From: Acidocella sp.
GTDB lineage: Bacteria; Pseudomonadota; Alphaproteobacteria; Acetobacterales; Acetobacteraceae
Assembly (NCBI RefSeq): GCF_027352905.1
Contig: NZ_DAIEIF010000052.1
Span: 1 to 38,871 of the forward strand
Length of the DNA stretch: 38,871 nucleotides
Direction: 5' to 3'
The notes beneath the pieces were generated by a model that saw only the letters and a list, made by a program, of their open reading frames with translations, was not told where the DNA came from and ran no database searches. The position numbers and the translations under genes are program-made. How positions within the stretch are numbered: position 1 is the first letter of the stretch; every line of letters starts with the position of its first letter. Shown here in pieces: positions 8,407 to 18,208 of this stretch.

Positions 8407-9468
8407 CTACCCGCCGGCGCTGACCACCCGCCAGCCCAGCGCGGAGGCGAGCTTGGCCCGCTCATGCATGCGGTGCGCATTCGCGTCGGCCGCGTTGCCG
8501 GCGAGCGCGCGGGCATAAACGCCCTCGACGATCGCCGCCGAGCGGAACATGGAAAACCCAAGGAAGAATGTCCAATCCGGGATATCGGCGCGGCCCGTGC
8601 GCGCGCAATAGAGGGCCAGCACCTCCGCCTCGCTCATCAGCCCCTGGGCGCCGAGATCGACGCCGATATATCCCTCCTGGGCGGGGCCGGTCCCTGGCGG
8701 CATGTGATAGGCCATGCAGCAATAGGCGAGGTCGGCCAGCGGATGGCCGAGGGTGGAAAGCTCCCAGTCCAGCACGGCGATGACCCGCGGCTCGGCCGGG
8801 TGGATCATGGCATTGCCGAGGCGGAAATCTCCATGGGCGATCGCGGTTTCGTCATGCGCGGGCCGGTTCTCCCGCAGCCAGGCGATCAGCCGGTCCATAT
8901 CCGGCAGATCCTCGCTCTTCGAGGCCTCGTATTGTTTCGTCCAGCGCTCGATCTGCCGCGCGACATAGGCTTCCGGGCGGCCGAAATCCGCAAGGCCGAT
9001 GGCTTTGTAGTCAACCGAATGCAGCGCGGCGATCGTCTCGATCAGCGAGCGCTGGATGGCGCCGCGCTCGGCGGGGGCAAGCCCGGGGGCAAGGAGGTTC
9101 TGGAGCACGCGCCCATCGAGATACTCCATCACGTAGAATTCGGTGCCGATGACGGCGGGGTCGGCGCAATAATGATACATGCGCGCCACCGGCACGCCCG
9201 TTCCCCAAAGCGCCTGCTGGATGCGGTATTCACGGTCGATCTGATGAGCGGAGGGCAATAATTTGCCGGGCGGCTTCTTGCGCAGCACATAGGCGCGGGC
9301 GGGCGTCTCGATGAGAAAGGTGGGGTTGGACTGGCCACCCTGGAATTGCCGCAGGCGCGCGGGCCCGGCGAAGCCCTCGACGTGGCGGGCGAGATGCTCG
9401 AAGAGCGGCTCGGGGTCGAACCGGTGCGCGGGCAGCGGCTCGACGAGAACGGGTTTGGTCTCGCTCAT
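8407..9468 (-). CDS. APH-type phosphotransferase, ACAD10/11 kinase-domain / LvaA-like
   Basis: Aminoglycoside-phosphotransferase-fold kinase of 353 residues. From memory it closely resembles the N-terminal kinase half of ACAD10/11: GGQSNPTFLIE, YVLRKKPPGKLLPSAHQIDR, VIGTEFYVMEYLDGR, the Brenner motif HGDFRLGN (His212–Asn219) and VLDWELSTLGHPLADLAY. In that family the kinase phosphorylates the hydroxyl of 4-hydroxyacyl-CoA; aminoglycosides are not the expected substrate. The chosen ATG (9468) begins MSETKPVLVEP; the frame runs on to 9813 without homology. It follows the SDR gene by 7 bases, so the pair is co-transcribed, and the matching acyl-CoA dehydrogenase is divergent at 10366. A separate LvaB-like small partner is not seen. 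Confidence 0.88.
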   Translation of the reverse strand: MSETKPVLVEPLPAHRFDPEPLFEHLARHVEGFAGPARLRQFQGGQSNPTFLIETPARAYVLRKKPPGKLLPSAHQIDREYRIQQALWGTGVPVARMYHYCADPAVIGTEFYVMEYLDGRVLQNLLAPGLAPAERGAIQRSLIETIAALHSVDYKAIGLADFGRPEAYVARQIERWTKQYEASKSEDLPDMDRLIAWLRENRPAHDETAIAHGDFRLGNAMIHPAEPRVIAVLDWELSTLGHPLADLAYCCMAYHMPPGTGPAQEGYIGVDLGAQGLMSEAEVLALYCARTGRADIPDWTFFLGFSMFRSAAIVEGVYARALAGNAADANAHRMHERAKLASALGWRVVSAGG

Positions 9469-9475
9469 CGCATCG

Positions 9476-10252
9476 TCACGCGAAATGGCTGGTGACGACC
9501 GCGCCGCCATCCACCACGATGGTCTGACCGGTGATGTATCTGGCCGCGTCGCTGGCGAGAAACGCGCCGACCCCGCCGATATCCTCGGGCTCGCCGATCC
9601 GCCCGAGCGGGGTTGATTGCTGGATGTTGCGCTCCTTCTCCGGGTCGTCCCATAGCGCGCGGGCGAAATCCGTGCGGATGACACCGGGCAGGATGGCGTT
9701 GACCCTGATCTGCTTCGGCCCCCATTCCACGGCGAGATTCTGCACGAGTCCGATCTCGGCGAGTTTGGAGATATTATAGGCCGGAATGGCGAGATTGCCG
9801 CGCAGCGCGCCAATGGAGGAAATGGCGGTGAAGCTGCCGCCCCCCTGTTTGGCGATCTCTGGCAGCGCCATATTGGCGAGCCAGAGCGTGGAGCGGAGAT
9901 TGGTGCCCATGATTTTGTCCCAGGCGCTGTCTGGCACGGTGGAAAGCGGGCCGTAATGGGGATTCACGGCGACGTTGGCGACAACATGGTCGAGCCGGCC
10001 ATAGGTTCGCAGCGTGAAGTCCAGCAGGGCTTCCAGCGCTTCCTTCGTTCCCGTGTTGCAGGCAGTGGCCGCCGCCTTTCCCCCCCGCTCGGTGATTTTT
10101 TTCGTCACTTCCTGGCAGGCATCGAGTTTGCGCGAGGAAATCACGACGGCGGCCCCGAGTCCGGCCATCGTTTCGGCGATGGCGCGGCCGATGCCGCGCG
10201 AGGAACCCGTGACGATGGCGACCTTGCCATCCAGCCGGAATAGATGATCCAT
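9476..10252 (-). CDS. SDR-family oxidoreductase
   Basis: Classical SDR of 258 residues with the full motif set: cofactor loop TGSSRGIG (15–22), VANVAVNP in place of the NNAG strand, catalytic Ser146, Tyr159 and Lys163 (YNISK), and the terminal [12 protein letters not shown]. Arg41 after the β2 strand (SSRK) suggests NADP could be accepted. GGAG is spaced 8 bases from the ATG at 10252. It heads a two-gene reverse operon with the ACAD10/11-type kinase. In 4-oxo/4-hydroxyacid pathways an SDR can reduce the keto group or act on the 3-hydroxyacyl product; either role fits and neither is proven here. Confidence 0.88.
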   Translation of the reverse strand: MDHLFRLDGKVAIVTGSSRGIGRAIAETMAGLGAAVVISSRKLDACQEVTKKITERGGKAAATACNTGTKEALEALLDFTLRTYGRLDHVVANVAVNPHYGPLSTVPDSAWDKIMGTNLRSTLWLANMALPEIAKQGGGSFTAISSIGALRGNLAIPAYNISKLAEIGLVQNLAVEWGPKQIRVNAILPGVIRTDFARALWDDPEKERNIQQSTPLGRIGEPEDIGGVGAFLASDAARYITGQTIVVDGGAVVTSHFA

Positions 10253-10365
10253 TGGGCGTTCTCCTTTGGGCGGGGATGGTTCTCCGCAGAGACCAGGAAG
10301 TCAAGCTTGCATCCCGGCGCGGGGGCGTTACCATCTTCGCGAGAACAAACCCTCGAGGAACCAGC
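10253..10365. promoter_or_regulatory. Divergent promoter region, SDR–kinase operon versus acyl-CoA dehydrogenase
   Basis: These 113 bases separate the reverse SDR start (10252) from the forward acyl-CoA dehydrogenase start (10366), so both promoters must lie here and may be co-regulated. GAGGA at 10355–10359 is the ribosome site of the dehydrogenase. An imperfect inverted pair GGTTCT…AGAGACC occurs near 10284–10302 but is too poor to call an operator. No regulator gene lies next to it. Confidence 0.4.
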
Positions 10366-11655
10366 ATGCCCATCACCTATTCGCCCAAAGTGGAGGCGCT
10401 GCGCGCACGCCTTGCCGATTTCATGGCCGAGCACATCTACCCCGCCGAGGAGGCTCTCTTCGCCGAGACGGCGCTCGCCACCGGGGAGGATCGCTGGAAG
10501 CCGCACGCGAGGCTGGAGGAGATCAAGCAGAAGGCCCGCGCGGCGGGGCTATGGAATCTTTTTCTTCCCGACAGCGAGTATGGCTATGGCCTTTCCAATG
10601 AGGAATACGCGCCTCTGGCCGAGATCATGGGGCGCTCGCCCTTCGCGCCGGAGGCCTTCAACTGTTCCGCCCCGGATACGGGGAATATGGAGGTGCTGGT
10701 CCGCTATGGCACGGCGGAACAGAAGGAGCGCTGGCTCAAGCCGCTTCTCGCCGGCGAGATACGCTCCGCCTTCGCGATGACCGAGCCGAACGTGGCCTCC
10801 TCCGACGCGACGAACGTGACCACGGAAATCCGCCGCGAGGGCGGTGAATACGTCATCAACGGCCATAAATGGTGGATTTCCGGCGCGCCCGATCCGCGCT
10901 GCCGCATCCTCATCGTCATGGGCAAGAGCGATCCGGCAAATCCCGACCGTTACAAGCAGCAGAGCATGATCCTCGTGCCGCTTCCCCATCCCGGCGTCAC
11001 CATCAAGCGGGCCTTGCCGGTCTTTGGTCATGACGACGCGCCGCATGGCCATGCCGAGCTGATCTTCAAGGATGTGCGGGTGCCCGCCGCGAATATTCTG
11101 CTGGGGGAGGGCAGGGGGTTCGAGATCGCCCAGGGCCGGCTCGGCCCGGGGCGCATCCATCATTGCATGCGCTCAATCGGCTGCGCGGAGCGGGCGCTGG
11201 AGCGGATGATGCGCCGCCTGCAAAGCCGGGTCGCCTTCGGCAAGCCGGTGGCCGAGCAGAGCGTCTGGCGCGAGCGCATCGCCGAAAGCCGCTGCATGAT
11301 CGATCAGGCCCGGCTGCTTTGCCTGCAGGCGGCGCGGCTGATGGACACGCAAGGCAACAAGGCGGCGCGCACGGAAATCTCGATGATCAAGATCGTCGCC
11401 CCCAACATGGCCTGCAAGGTCATAGACTGGGCGATCCAGGCCTTTGGCGGCGGCGGCGTCGCGGATACCTGGTTGACCATGGCCTATACGCTCCAGCGCA
11501 CCCTCCGCTTCGCCGACGGGCCGGACGAGGTGCATCGCGACCAGCTCGCCCGCACCGAGCTGAAGCGCCTCGACAATACCGACCCGGCGCGCACCGGCGC
11601 CTGGCCGCAGGTCATCGTGGCAGATGGGGTGAGCGCGCCCGGCCTGCCGGCCTAG
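10366..11655 (+). CDS. Acyl-CoA dehydrogenase, ACAD10/11 / LvaC-like
   Basis: Flavin-dependent acyl-CoA dehydrogenase-fold enzyme of 429 residues. The middle domain shows [15 protein letters not shown] and [13 protein letters not shown]. The C-terminal domain ends with [20 protein letters not shown]; the glutamate in DGPDEVH, about residue 388, sits where the usual catalytic base lies. The DGPDEVH wording is typical, from memory, of ACAD11 and LvaC rather than of ordinary fatty acyl-CoA dehydrogenases. ACAD11-type enzymes remove phosphate from a 4-phosphoacyl-CoA and yield an enoyl-CoA. The ATG at 10366 has GAGGA 6 bases upstream; the open frame reaches back to 10252 without homology. The partner kinase is encoded divergently at 8407–9468. 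Ordinary α,β-dehydrogenation is the alternative. Confidence 0.88.
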   Translation: MPITYSPKVEALRARLADFMAEHIYPAEEALFAETALATGEDRWKPHARLEEIKQKARAAGLWNLFLPDSEYGYGLSNEEYAPLAEIMGRSPFAPEAFNCSAPDTGNMEVLVRYGTAEQKERWLKPLLAGEIRSAFAMTEPNVASSDATNVTTEIRREGGEYVINGHKWWISGAPDPRCRILIVMGKSDPANPDRYKQQSMILVPLPHPGVTIKRALPVFGHDDAPHGHAELIFKDVRVPAANILLGEGRGFEIAQGRLGPGRIHHCMRSIGCAERALERMMRRLQSRVAFGKPVAEQSVWRERIAESRCMIDQARLLCLQAARLMDTQGNKAARTEISMIKIVAPNMACKVIDWAIQAFGGGGVADTWLTMAYTLQRTLRFADGPDEVHRDQLARTELKRLDNTDPARTGAWPQVIVADGVSAPGLPA

Positions 11656-11681
11656 CCCGCTCCCCTTTGCTGGCGGCCTGG

Positions 11682-12521
11682 TTATTCCGCGGGCGAGGCG
11701 GCGCCGTTGGAGCCAAGGGCGCGCCTCTCCTGCTCCGCCCGCACCCGCGCCGGCAGGAAGGGGTGGATGAGAAGCTGGTAGGCGCCGCCGCCGATCACGC
11801 CGCCGATCAACGGCGCCGCGATCGGGATCCACCAGAAATTATCCGGCGAGGGCAGGGCCGAATGTCCCCAGCCGGCGAAATAGGCGAAGAGGCGGGGGCC
11901 GAAATCGCGCGCCGGGTTCAGCGCCCAGGCTTCCAGATACCCCATCGAGGCGCCGATGGCGGCGACGAGAAAGCCGATGATGAGCGCGCCGGAATTCGCT
12001 TGCGGCGCCATCTCGTTATATTGCTCGGTGATCGCGAATATGCCGAATAACAGGATGGCGGTGAGGATGATCTCATCGGAGAAGGCGTGCATGGGCGAGA
12101 TCGCGAGGCCGGGATGGGTGAAGAACACGCCCGCCGCGCCGCCCGCCGCCCGGGTGAGATGGTTGACCTGGTTGAAGTGATCGATGACGGGCTGGAACAG
12201 CACATAAACGATCACCGCGCCGAGAAAGGCGCCCACGATCTGCGCGAACCAGTAAGGCGCCACCTTGCGCCAGGGAAAGCCCCGGAACACCGCCAGGGCC
12301 AAGGTCACGGCCGGGTTGGCGTGGGTGCCGGAAACCGAGCCGGTGACATAGATCGCGATGGTGACCGAAAGCCCCCAGGCGATGCAGACCCCCCAATAGG
12401 CGTTCACATACGGGCTTGGGTCATACAGCACATACATGCAGGCCACGGAATCGCCAAAGGCGATGATGATGAATATCGCGACGGCTTCCGAGATCAGCTC
12501 GCCGAATAATTGCCGGTTCAT
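11682..12521 (-). CDS. glpF: Glycerol facilitator (aquaglyceroporin)
   Basis: Inner-membrane MIP-family channel of 279 residues for glycerol uptake. Both NPA boxes are intact: Asn69-Pro-Ala (THANPAVT) and Asn202-Pro-Ala-Arg-Asp (LNPARDFGPR). The aspartate after the second NPA-Arg is the classical mark of glycerol rather than water channels. Six hydrophobic helices plus two half-helices can be traced. GGGAG lies before the ATG at 12521; the upstream 41 codons of open frame are unrelated. It is the last gene of glpD-glpK-glpF, 32 bases behind glpK, so glycerol entering the cell is trapped by the kinase. The C-terminal tail (AEQERRALGSNGAASPAE) is cytoplasmic and not conserved. Confidence 0.93.
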   Translation of the reverse strand: MNRQLFGELISEAVAIFIIIAFGDSVACMYVLYDPSPYVNAYWGVCIAWGLSVTIAIYVTGSVSGTHANPAVTLALAVFRGFPWRKVAPYWFAQIVGAFLGAVIVYVLFQPVIDHFNQVNHLTRAAGGAAGVFFTHPGLAISPMHAFSDEIILTAILLFGIFAITEQYNEMAPQANSGALIIGFLVAAIGASMGYLEAWALNPARDFGPRLFAYFAGWGHSALPSPDNFWWIPIAAPLIGGVIGGGAYQLLIHPFLPARVRAEQERRALGSNGAASPAE

Positions 12522-12553
12522 GTCGTTTCTCCCTCGTCTTTGATTTGGTTGCC

Positions 12554-14053
<1,500 letters not shown>

Positions 14054-14076
14054 ATGTTTCGTTTCCTCAATGTTGG

Positions 14077-15585
14077 TTACGCCGTAAGTTTAGATATCCG
14101 GCCGAGACGCTCCTCGATCCGCGCCGCCGCGCCGGCGGGCGCGTGCAGCCCCAGGCGCGAGCGGCGCCAGAGAACATCCTCCGCCGTGCGCGCCCATTCA
14201 TGACGGACGAGATAATCGAGTTCGGCTTCGCTGAGCCCGCCGCCGAGATCCTCCCCCATCTCCGCCCCGGCGAAGCGCTCCGCCCTGGTGCCGTAGGAGC
14301 GGACCAGACGGTGGGCGAGCTCCGGCGGCAGCGAGGGAAAACGGCGGCGGAATTCGGTGAGATAGGCGGCGAAATCGGCGAACTCCCCGCCCGGCAGCGG
14401 CGCGCTCCCGGTCCAGGACGGGCCGGGGGAACAGCCCAGCGCCGGCAGCAGCCTTTCCAGGGCGTGTTCGGCGAGCTTGCGCGAGGTGGTGATCTTGCCC
14501 CCGAATACGGAAAGCACGGGCGGGGTCGCCGCGTCATGCTTCAAATCCAGCACGTAATCGCGGGTCACGGCCTTCGCCTCGGCGGCATGGTCGTCATAGA
14601 GCGGGCGCACCCCGGAATAGGACCAGACCACATCCTCGGGCGTGATGGGAGCGCGGAAATACCGGCTGACCGCCTCGCAGAGATAGGCGGTTTCCTCCGG
14701 GGAGATCTCGACCCGGGCAGGGTCGGCGTCGAAGGGCACATCGGTGGTGCCGATCAGCGAGAATTCGCGCTCGAAGGGAATGACGAAGACGATCCGCCCG
14801 TCCGGATTCTGAAGGATGAAGGCGAAATCACCCTCATAGAGGCGGCGGGTGACGATATGGCTGCCCTTGACCAGACGCACCGTGGCCTGGTGGTTGATCC
14901 CCAGCCTTTGGCCCAGCACCTCTCCCACCCAGGGGCCGGCGGCGTTCACCAGCGCGCGCGCGGTGAAACTCCCGGCCTCGGTCTCGGCCCGCCATACCCT
15001 TTCCTCGGGCCGCGCGGAGAGGAGCCGGCAGCGCGTGTGAATCACGCCGCCCCGCTCGGCGGCGTCCAGCGCGTTCAGCACCACCAGGCGGGAATCCTCG
15101 ACCCAGCAATCCGCGTAGGTGAAGCCGCGCTTGAAGCCGGGCTGGAGGACCCGCTCCGCCGGATGGGTCTTGAACGAGACGCCGCGCGATGACGGCAACC
15201 GCCGCCGCCGGGCCAGATGGTCGTATAAAAACAGCCCGGCGCGGATCATCCAGGCCGGGCGTAAATGCGCCTCGTGCGGCAGCACGAATTCGAGCGGCCA
15301 GATGATATGGGGCGCGATTCCGAGCAATTTTTCCCGCTCTATCAGTGCCTCGCGAACAAGGCGGAACTCGTAATATTCGAGGTAACGCAAGCCGCCATGA
15401 ATCAGCTTGGTGCTGGCCGAGGAAGTGTGCTGGGCGAGATCGTGCTGCTCCAGCAGCCGCACGGAAAGCCCGCGCCCCGCCGCGTCGCGGGCGATGGCAG
15501 CCCCATTCACGCCGCCCCCGATGATCAGCAGATCGGTCGGCGGCGTCCCTGAACCGGCTTGTTTCACCTGGCCGTTCCCCTTCAC
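14077..15585 (-). CDS. glpD: Aerobic glycerol-3-phosphate dehydrogenase
   Basis: FAD enzyme that oxidises sn-glycerol 3-phosphate to dihydroxyacetone phosphate at the membrane and passes electrons to quinone. It shows the dinucleotide loop [17 protein letters not shown] near residue 23, the family stretch [23 protein letters not shown], and the DAO_C domain in the last third ([17 protein letters not shown]). No ATG start fits. A GTG at 15585 gives 502 residues; a second GTG at 15567, preceded by AAGGGG, gives 496, and either may be used. It is the first gene of the glycerol operon. Two GlpR-like operators lie 25–60 bases upstream, so it should be induced by glycerol 3-phosphate. Confidence 0.95.
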   Translation of the reverse strand: MKGNGQVKQAGSGTPPTDLLIIGGGVNGAAIARDAAGRGLSVRLLEQHDLAQHTSSASTKLIHGGLRYLEYYEFRLVREALIEREKLLGIAPHIIWPLEFVLPHEAHLRPAWMIRAGLFLYDHLARRRRLPSSRGVSFKTHPAERVLQPGFKRGFTYADCWVEDSRLVVLNALDAAERGGVIHTRCRLLSARPEERVWRAETEAGSFTARALVNAAGPWVGEVLGQRLGINHQATVRLVKGSHIVTRRLYEGDFAFILQNPDGRIVFVIPFEREFSLIGTTDVPFDADPARVEISPEETAYLCEAVSRYFRAPITPEDVVWSYSGVRPLYDDHAAEAKAVTRDYVLDLKHDAATPPVLSVFGGKITTSRKLAEHALERLLPALGCSPGPSWTGSAPLPGGEFADFAAYLTEFRRRFPSLPPELAHRLVRSYGTRAERFAGAEMGEDLGGGLSEAELDYLVRHEWARTAEDVLWRRSRLGLHAPAGAAARIEERLGRISKLTA

Positions 15586-15609
15586 CGGTTGGCTTTCCGC
15601 ATTCCGGAG

Positions 15610-15621
15610 TTCGTTATCGTA
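15610..15621. promoter_or_regulatory. GlpR-type operator, site 1
   Basis: TTCGTTATCGTA matches the inverted core TTCGwTAwCGAA of E. coli GlpR operators (from memory) at 11 of 12 positions. It lies 25 bases upstream of the glpD GTG start and 22 bases, about two helical turns, from site 2. A repressor bound here would sit in the early transcribed leader of glpD. Confidence 0.65.
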
Positions 15622-15631
15622 AAACCCGATC

Positions 15632-15643
15632 TTCGTAAACGAA
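15632..15643. promoter_or_regulatory. GlpR-type operator, site 2
   Basis: TTCGTAAACGAA matches the GlpR core TTCGwTAwCGAA at 11 of 12 positions. It extends outward as TCTTCGT AA ACGAAGA, a 16-base inverted repeat at 15630–15645. It begins 8 bases downstream of the putative glpD -10 box, so repressor bound here would cover the transcription start. GlpR is encoded next door at 15854. Confidence 0.7.
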
Positions 15644-15651
15644 GATTTTTG

Positions 15652-15682
15652 ATTCTATTTTTCATTTAATTCGCGTATTCAA
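15652..15682 (-). promoter_or_regulatory. Candidate glpD promoter
   Basis: Reading on the reverse strand, a -10-like TAGAAT (15657–15652, 5 of 6 matches to TATAAT) follows a -35-like TTGAAT (15682–15677, 4 of 6). The 19-base spacer is longer than ideal. The stretch is AT-rich in a GC-rich genome, and both GlpR-like operators lie just downstream, as expected for a repressed promoter. Confidence 0.38.
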
Positions 15683-15799
15683 CAGGCGGGGGAAAGATGA
15701 AAGCGCCGTCAGCCGCCGGGCAAGCTGGCGGCGGAGTTCGCTTAAAAGCCATAATCATCTGATTTGCCTCAGCTCAGAGGTGCTCGCTAAAACAAGATC

Positions 15800-15829
15800 A
15801 GAGTGTTTTTGATTGGTGAAAAACACTCT
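15800..15829. repeat. Perfect 11-bp inverted repeat in the glpR leader
   Basis: AGAGTGTTTTT (15800–15810) and AAAAACACTCT (15819–15829) are exact reverse complements around the 8-base loop GATTGGTG. The repeat lies 15–25 bases before the GGAGGG ribosome site of glpR. Weak boxes TTGCCT (15764–15769) and TAAAAC (15788–15793) would start transcription near 15800, which would place the structure at the very 5' end of the mRNA. It could be an RNA stem-loop or a DNA operator. No U-run follows the repeat on the forward strand, so it does not look like a normal terminator. Confidence 0.65.
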
Positions 15830-15853
15830 AAACCGGCGAAAGCGGAGGGATGG

Positions 15854-16627
15854 GTGTCGGAGAAGCAAGGCAACGATGAGCGGCATAACGGCATCGTCGA
15901 GCTGGTCGCCAAGCAAGGCTTCCAGACCATGGAGACGCTGGCCCGCCATTTCGGCGTGACCGTGCAGACCATCCGCCGGGACGTGAATTTTCTCGCCGCG
16001 GAGGGGCGGCTGTCCCGTTACCGGGGCGGGGCGGGGCTTTCCTCTTCCATCGAGAATATGGAATATGAGCGCCGTCAGGTGGTCAATCTGGCCGCCAAGC
16101 AGCGCATCGCCGCCCGGTTGGCGCGCGATGTGCCGGATAGCGCCTCGCTCTTCATCAATATCGGCACCACCACGGAGCAGGCGGCGCGGGCGCTGCTATC
16201 GCATCGCAATCTGCGCGTCGTCACCAACAACATCAACGTCGCCAAGATATTGAGCGATAACCCGCAATGCTCGATCGTGATGGCGGGCGGCAAGGTCCGC
16301 AACCGCGATGGCGCGGTGATCGGCCAGCTGGCGGTGCAGATGCTGGAGCAGTTCCGCGCCGATATCGGCATCATCGGCGTTTCCGGAATCGACAAGGATG
16401 GCGGCTTGTTCGATTACGATCTCGATGAGGTGATGTGCACGCAGGCCATCATCCGCAATTCCCGGCGCGTGCTGCTCCTGGCGGATCATTCCAAGTTCGG
16501 CCGCCCCGCCATGGTGAAGATCGGCGAGCTGACGCAGATCTCCGCGCTTTATACCGATGCGCCGCCGCCCGAAGCCATCGCCGCGTTATTGAGCTCGGCG
16601 GGCGCGACGCTGGAAATCGCGCCCTGA
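15854..16627 (+). CDS. glpR: GlpR, DeoR-family glycerol-3-phosphate repressor
   Basis: Transcriptional repressor of 257 residues (E. coli GlpR has 252). The winged helix at residues 10–60 reads RHNGIVELVAKQGF, then LARHFGVTVQTIRRDVNFLAAEG, the usual DeoR recognition region. The C-terminal DeoRC domain has the phosphate-sugar loop SLFINIGTTTEQAARAL and ADHSKFGRPAMV. The start is taken as GTG 15854 with GGAGGG at 15844–15849; the frame is open back to a GTG at 15803, but those codons overlap an inverted repeat and carry no homology. It is divergent from glpD, with matching operators in between, and ends 7 bases before the convergent aldehyde dehydrogenase. Autoregulation is possible. Confidence 0.93.
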   Translation: MSEKQGNDERHNGIVELVAKQGFQTMETLARHFGVTVQTIRRDVNFLAAEGRLSRYRGGAGLSSSIENMEYERRQVVNLAAKQRIAARLARDVPDSASLFINIGTTTEQAARALLSHRNLRVVTNNINVAKILSDNPQCSIVMAGGKVRNRDGAVIGQLAVQMLEQFRADIGIIGVSGIDKDGGLFDYDLDEVMCTQAIIRNSRRVLLLADHSKFGRPAMVKIGELTQISALYTDAPPPEAIAALLSSAGATLEIAP

Positions 16628-16634
16628 GACCAAT

Positions 16635-18089
16635 TCAGCCGATCGCCGAGCAGAGATATTTCATTTCCAGATATTCCTCGATCCCGTGGCGGGAGCCCTC
16701 CCGCCCCAGACCGGATTGCTTGACGCCGCCGAACGGAGCGACCTCATTGGAGATCAGCCCGGTATTATGGCCGACCATGCCGTATTCCAGCGCCTCCGCC
16801 ACCCGCCAGACGCGCCGGGCGTTCTCGGTGTAGAAATAGGAGGCGAGGCCATATTCCGTGTCGTTGGCCATGGCGATGACTTCCTCCTCGCGCGCGAATT
16901 TGAAGATGGGCGCCACGGGGCCGAAGGTTTCCTCGCGGGCGATCTTCATCGCCTGGGTGGCGTTGGCCAGCACCGTCGGCTCGAAGAAGAGCCCGCCGAG
17001 CTGATGGCGGCGGCCGCCCGTCAGCAGCTTCGCCCCCTTGGCCAGCGCGTCGGCCACATGGCTTTCGACCTTCTCGACCGCCGCCTCGTCGATCAGCGGG
17101 CCGATCGTCACGCCCGGCGCGGTGCCGGGCCCCACCGCGAATTTGGCCACCCGTTCGGCCAGCTTCGCGGCGAAGGCGTCATGGATGCCGGCCTGGACAT
17201 AGAGCCGGTTGGCACAGACGCAGGTCTGCCCGGCATTGCGGTATTTGGAGATGATCGCGCCTTCCACCGCCGCGTCGAGATCCGCGTCGTCGAAGACGAT
17301 GAAGGGCGCGTTGCCGCCGAGTTCCAGGGAGAGTTTCTTGATGGTGGGGGCGCTCTGGGCCATGAGGATGCGCCCGACCTCGGTGGAGCCGGTGAAGGAG
17401 AGCTTGCGCACCTTGTCGCTGGCGGTGAGCGCGGCGCCGATGGGCCGGGCATGGCCGGTGATCACCTGCAGCACGCCGGCGGGCACGCCCGCCTCCTCCG
17501 CCAGCACGGCGAGGGCGAGGGCGGTGAGCGGCGTCTGCTCGGCGGGTTTGATGATCATCGGGCACCCCGCCGCCAGAGCGGGGGCGACCTTGCGGGTGAT
17601 CATCGCCGCCGGGAAATTCCACGGCGTGATGGCGGCGCTGACGCCGATGGGCTGTTTGAGCACCAATATCCGCTTATCGGTGGTGGGGGCGGGGATCGTC
17701 TCGCCATAGACGCGCTTGGCTTCCTCGGCGAACCATTCGATGAAGGAGGCGGCGTAGAGCGCCTCGCCCTTGGCCTCGGCCAGCGGCTTGCCCTGCTCGG
17801 CGGTCATCAGCGCGCCGAGATCATCCGCGTGGGCCACCACCAGCTCGAACCAGCGCCGCAGGATGGCGGCGCGCTCGCGCGCGGCGCGCCCGGCCCAGGG
17901 CTTGAACGCGGCCTCGGCGGCGGCGATGGCCCGCTCCGTTTCCGCCGCGCCCAGGCACGGCACGGTGCCGACCAGGCTATGATCGGCGGGGTTGCGCACC
18001 TCGATCCTTTCCGCGGCGCCCGCATCCGTCCAGGCGCCGCCGATCAGGCAGGAATCGCGCAAAAGAGAGGGGTTTTTGAGGGTCAGCAT
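16635..18089 (-). CDS. gabD: NAD(P)-dependent succinate-semialdehyde dehydrogenase (GabD-like)
   Basis: Aldehyde dehydrogenase of 484 residues. It follows the GabD pattern: LIGGAWTDAG at the start, ITPWNFPAAMITRKVAPALAAGC, KPAEQTPLTALALA, FTGSTEVGRILM, LELGGNAPFIVFDDADLDAA with the general-base glutamate, and the nucleophile Cys290 in NAGQTCVCANR, followed by Cys292. The product would be succinate from succinate semialdehyde; glutarate semialdehyde is a common second substrate. GGAGAG precedes the ATG at 18089. No GABA aminotransferase is in the window, so the supplier of the semialdehyde is unknown. Two overlapping inverted repeats lie just upstream, in the space shared with the divergent acyl-CoA ligase. 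Confidence 0.88.
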   Translation of the reverse strand: MLTLKNPSLLRDSCLIGGAWTDAGAAERIEVRNPADHSLVGTVPCLGAAETERAIAAAEAAFKPWAGRAARERAAILRRWFELVVAHADDLGALMTAEQGKPLAEAKGEALYAASFIEWFAEEAKRVYGETIPAPTTDKRILVLKQPIGVSAAITPWNFPAAMITRKVAPALAAGCPMIIKPAEQTPLTALALAVLAEEAGVPAGVLQVITGHARPIGAALTASDKVRKLSFTGSTEVGRILMAQSAPTIKKLSLELGGNAPFIVFDDADLDAAVEGAIISKYRNAGQTCVCANRLYVQAGIHDAFAAKLAERVAKFAVGPGTAPGVTIGPLIDEAAVEKVESHVADALAKGAKLLTGGRRHQLGGLFFEPTVLANATQAMKIAREETFGPVAPIFKFAREEEVIAMANDTEYGLASYFYTENARRVWRVAEALEYGMVGHNTGLISNEVAPFGGVKQSGLGREGSRHGIEEYLEMKYLCSAIG

Positions 18090-18107
18090 AGCGTCTCTCC
18101 ATATCTG

Positions 18108-18133
18108 TGGTTCGTTGGAACCATGTTATGGTT
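18108..18133. promoter_or_regulatory. Two overlapping inverted repeats between gabD and acyl-CoA ligase
   Basis: TGGTTC-GTTG-GAACCA (18108–18123) overlaps AACCAT-GTT-ATGGTT (18119–18133). Three TGGTT/AACCA half-sites therefore alternate in orientation, and the two direct copies are 21 bases apart. They sit 19 bases upstream of the gabD start in the 119-base divergent gap. The symmetry and helical spacing suggest an operator for a dimeric repressor acting on both genes; the protein that binds it is not identified. Confidence 0.55.
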
Positions 18134-18208
18134 TGGATTATCCAGCGCCTCCCGCGCCCGTCAAGAATGGCCGGGGCGAGGGCGGCCGCGGTGATGGGAG
18201 GAGAAAGC

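Noticed and set aside
16686-18194. Forward open frame of 502 codons across the aldehyde dehydrogenase gene
   Set aside because: Antisense of a gene with all catalytic residues in place; no recognisable domain in the forward reading.
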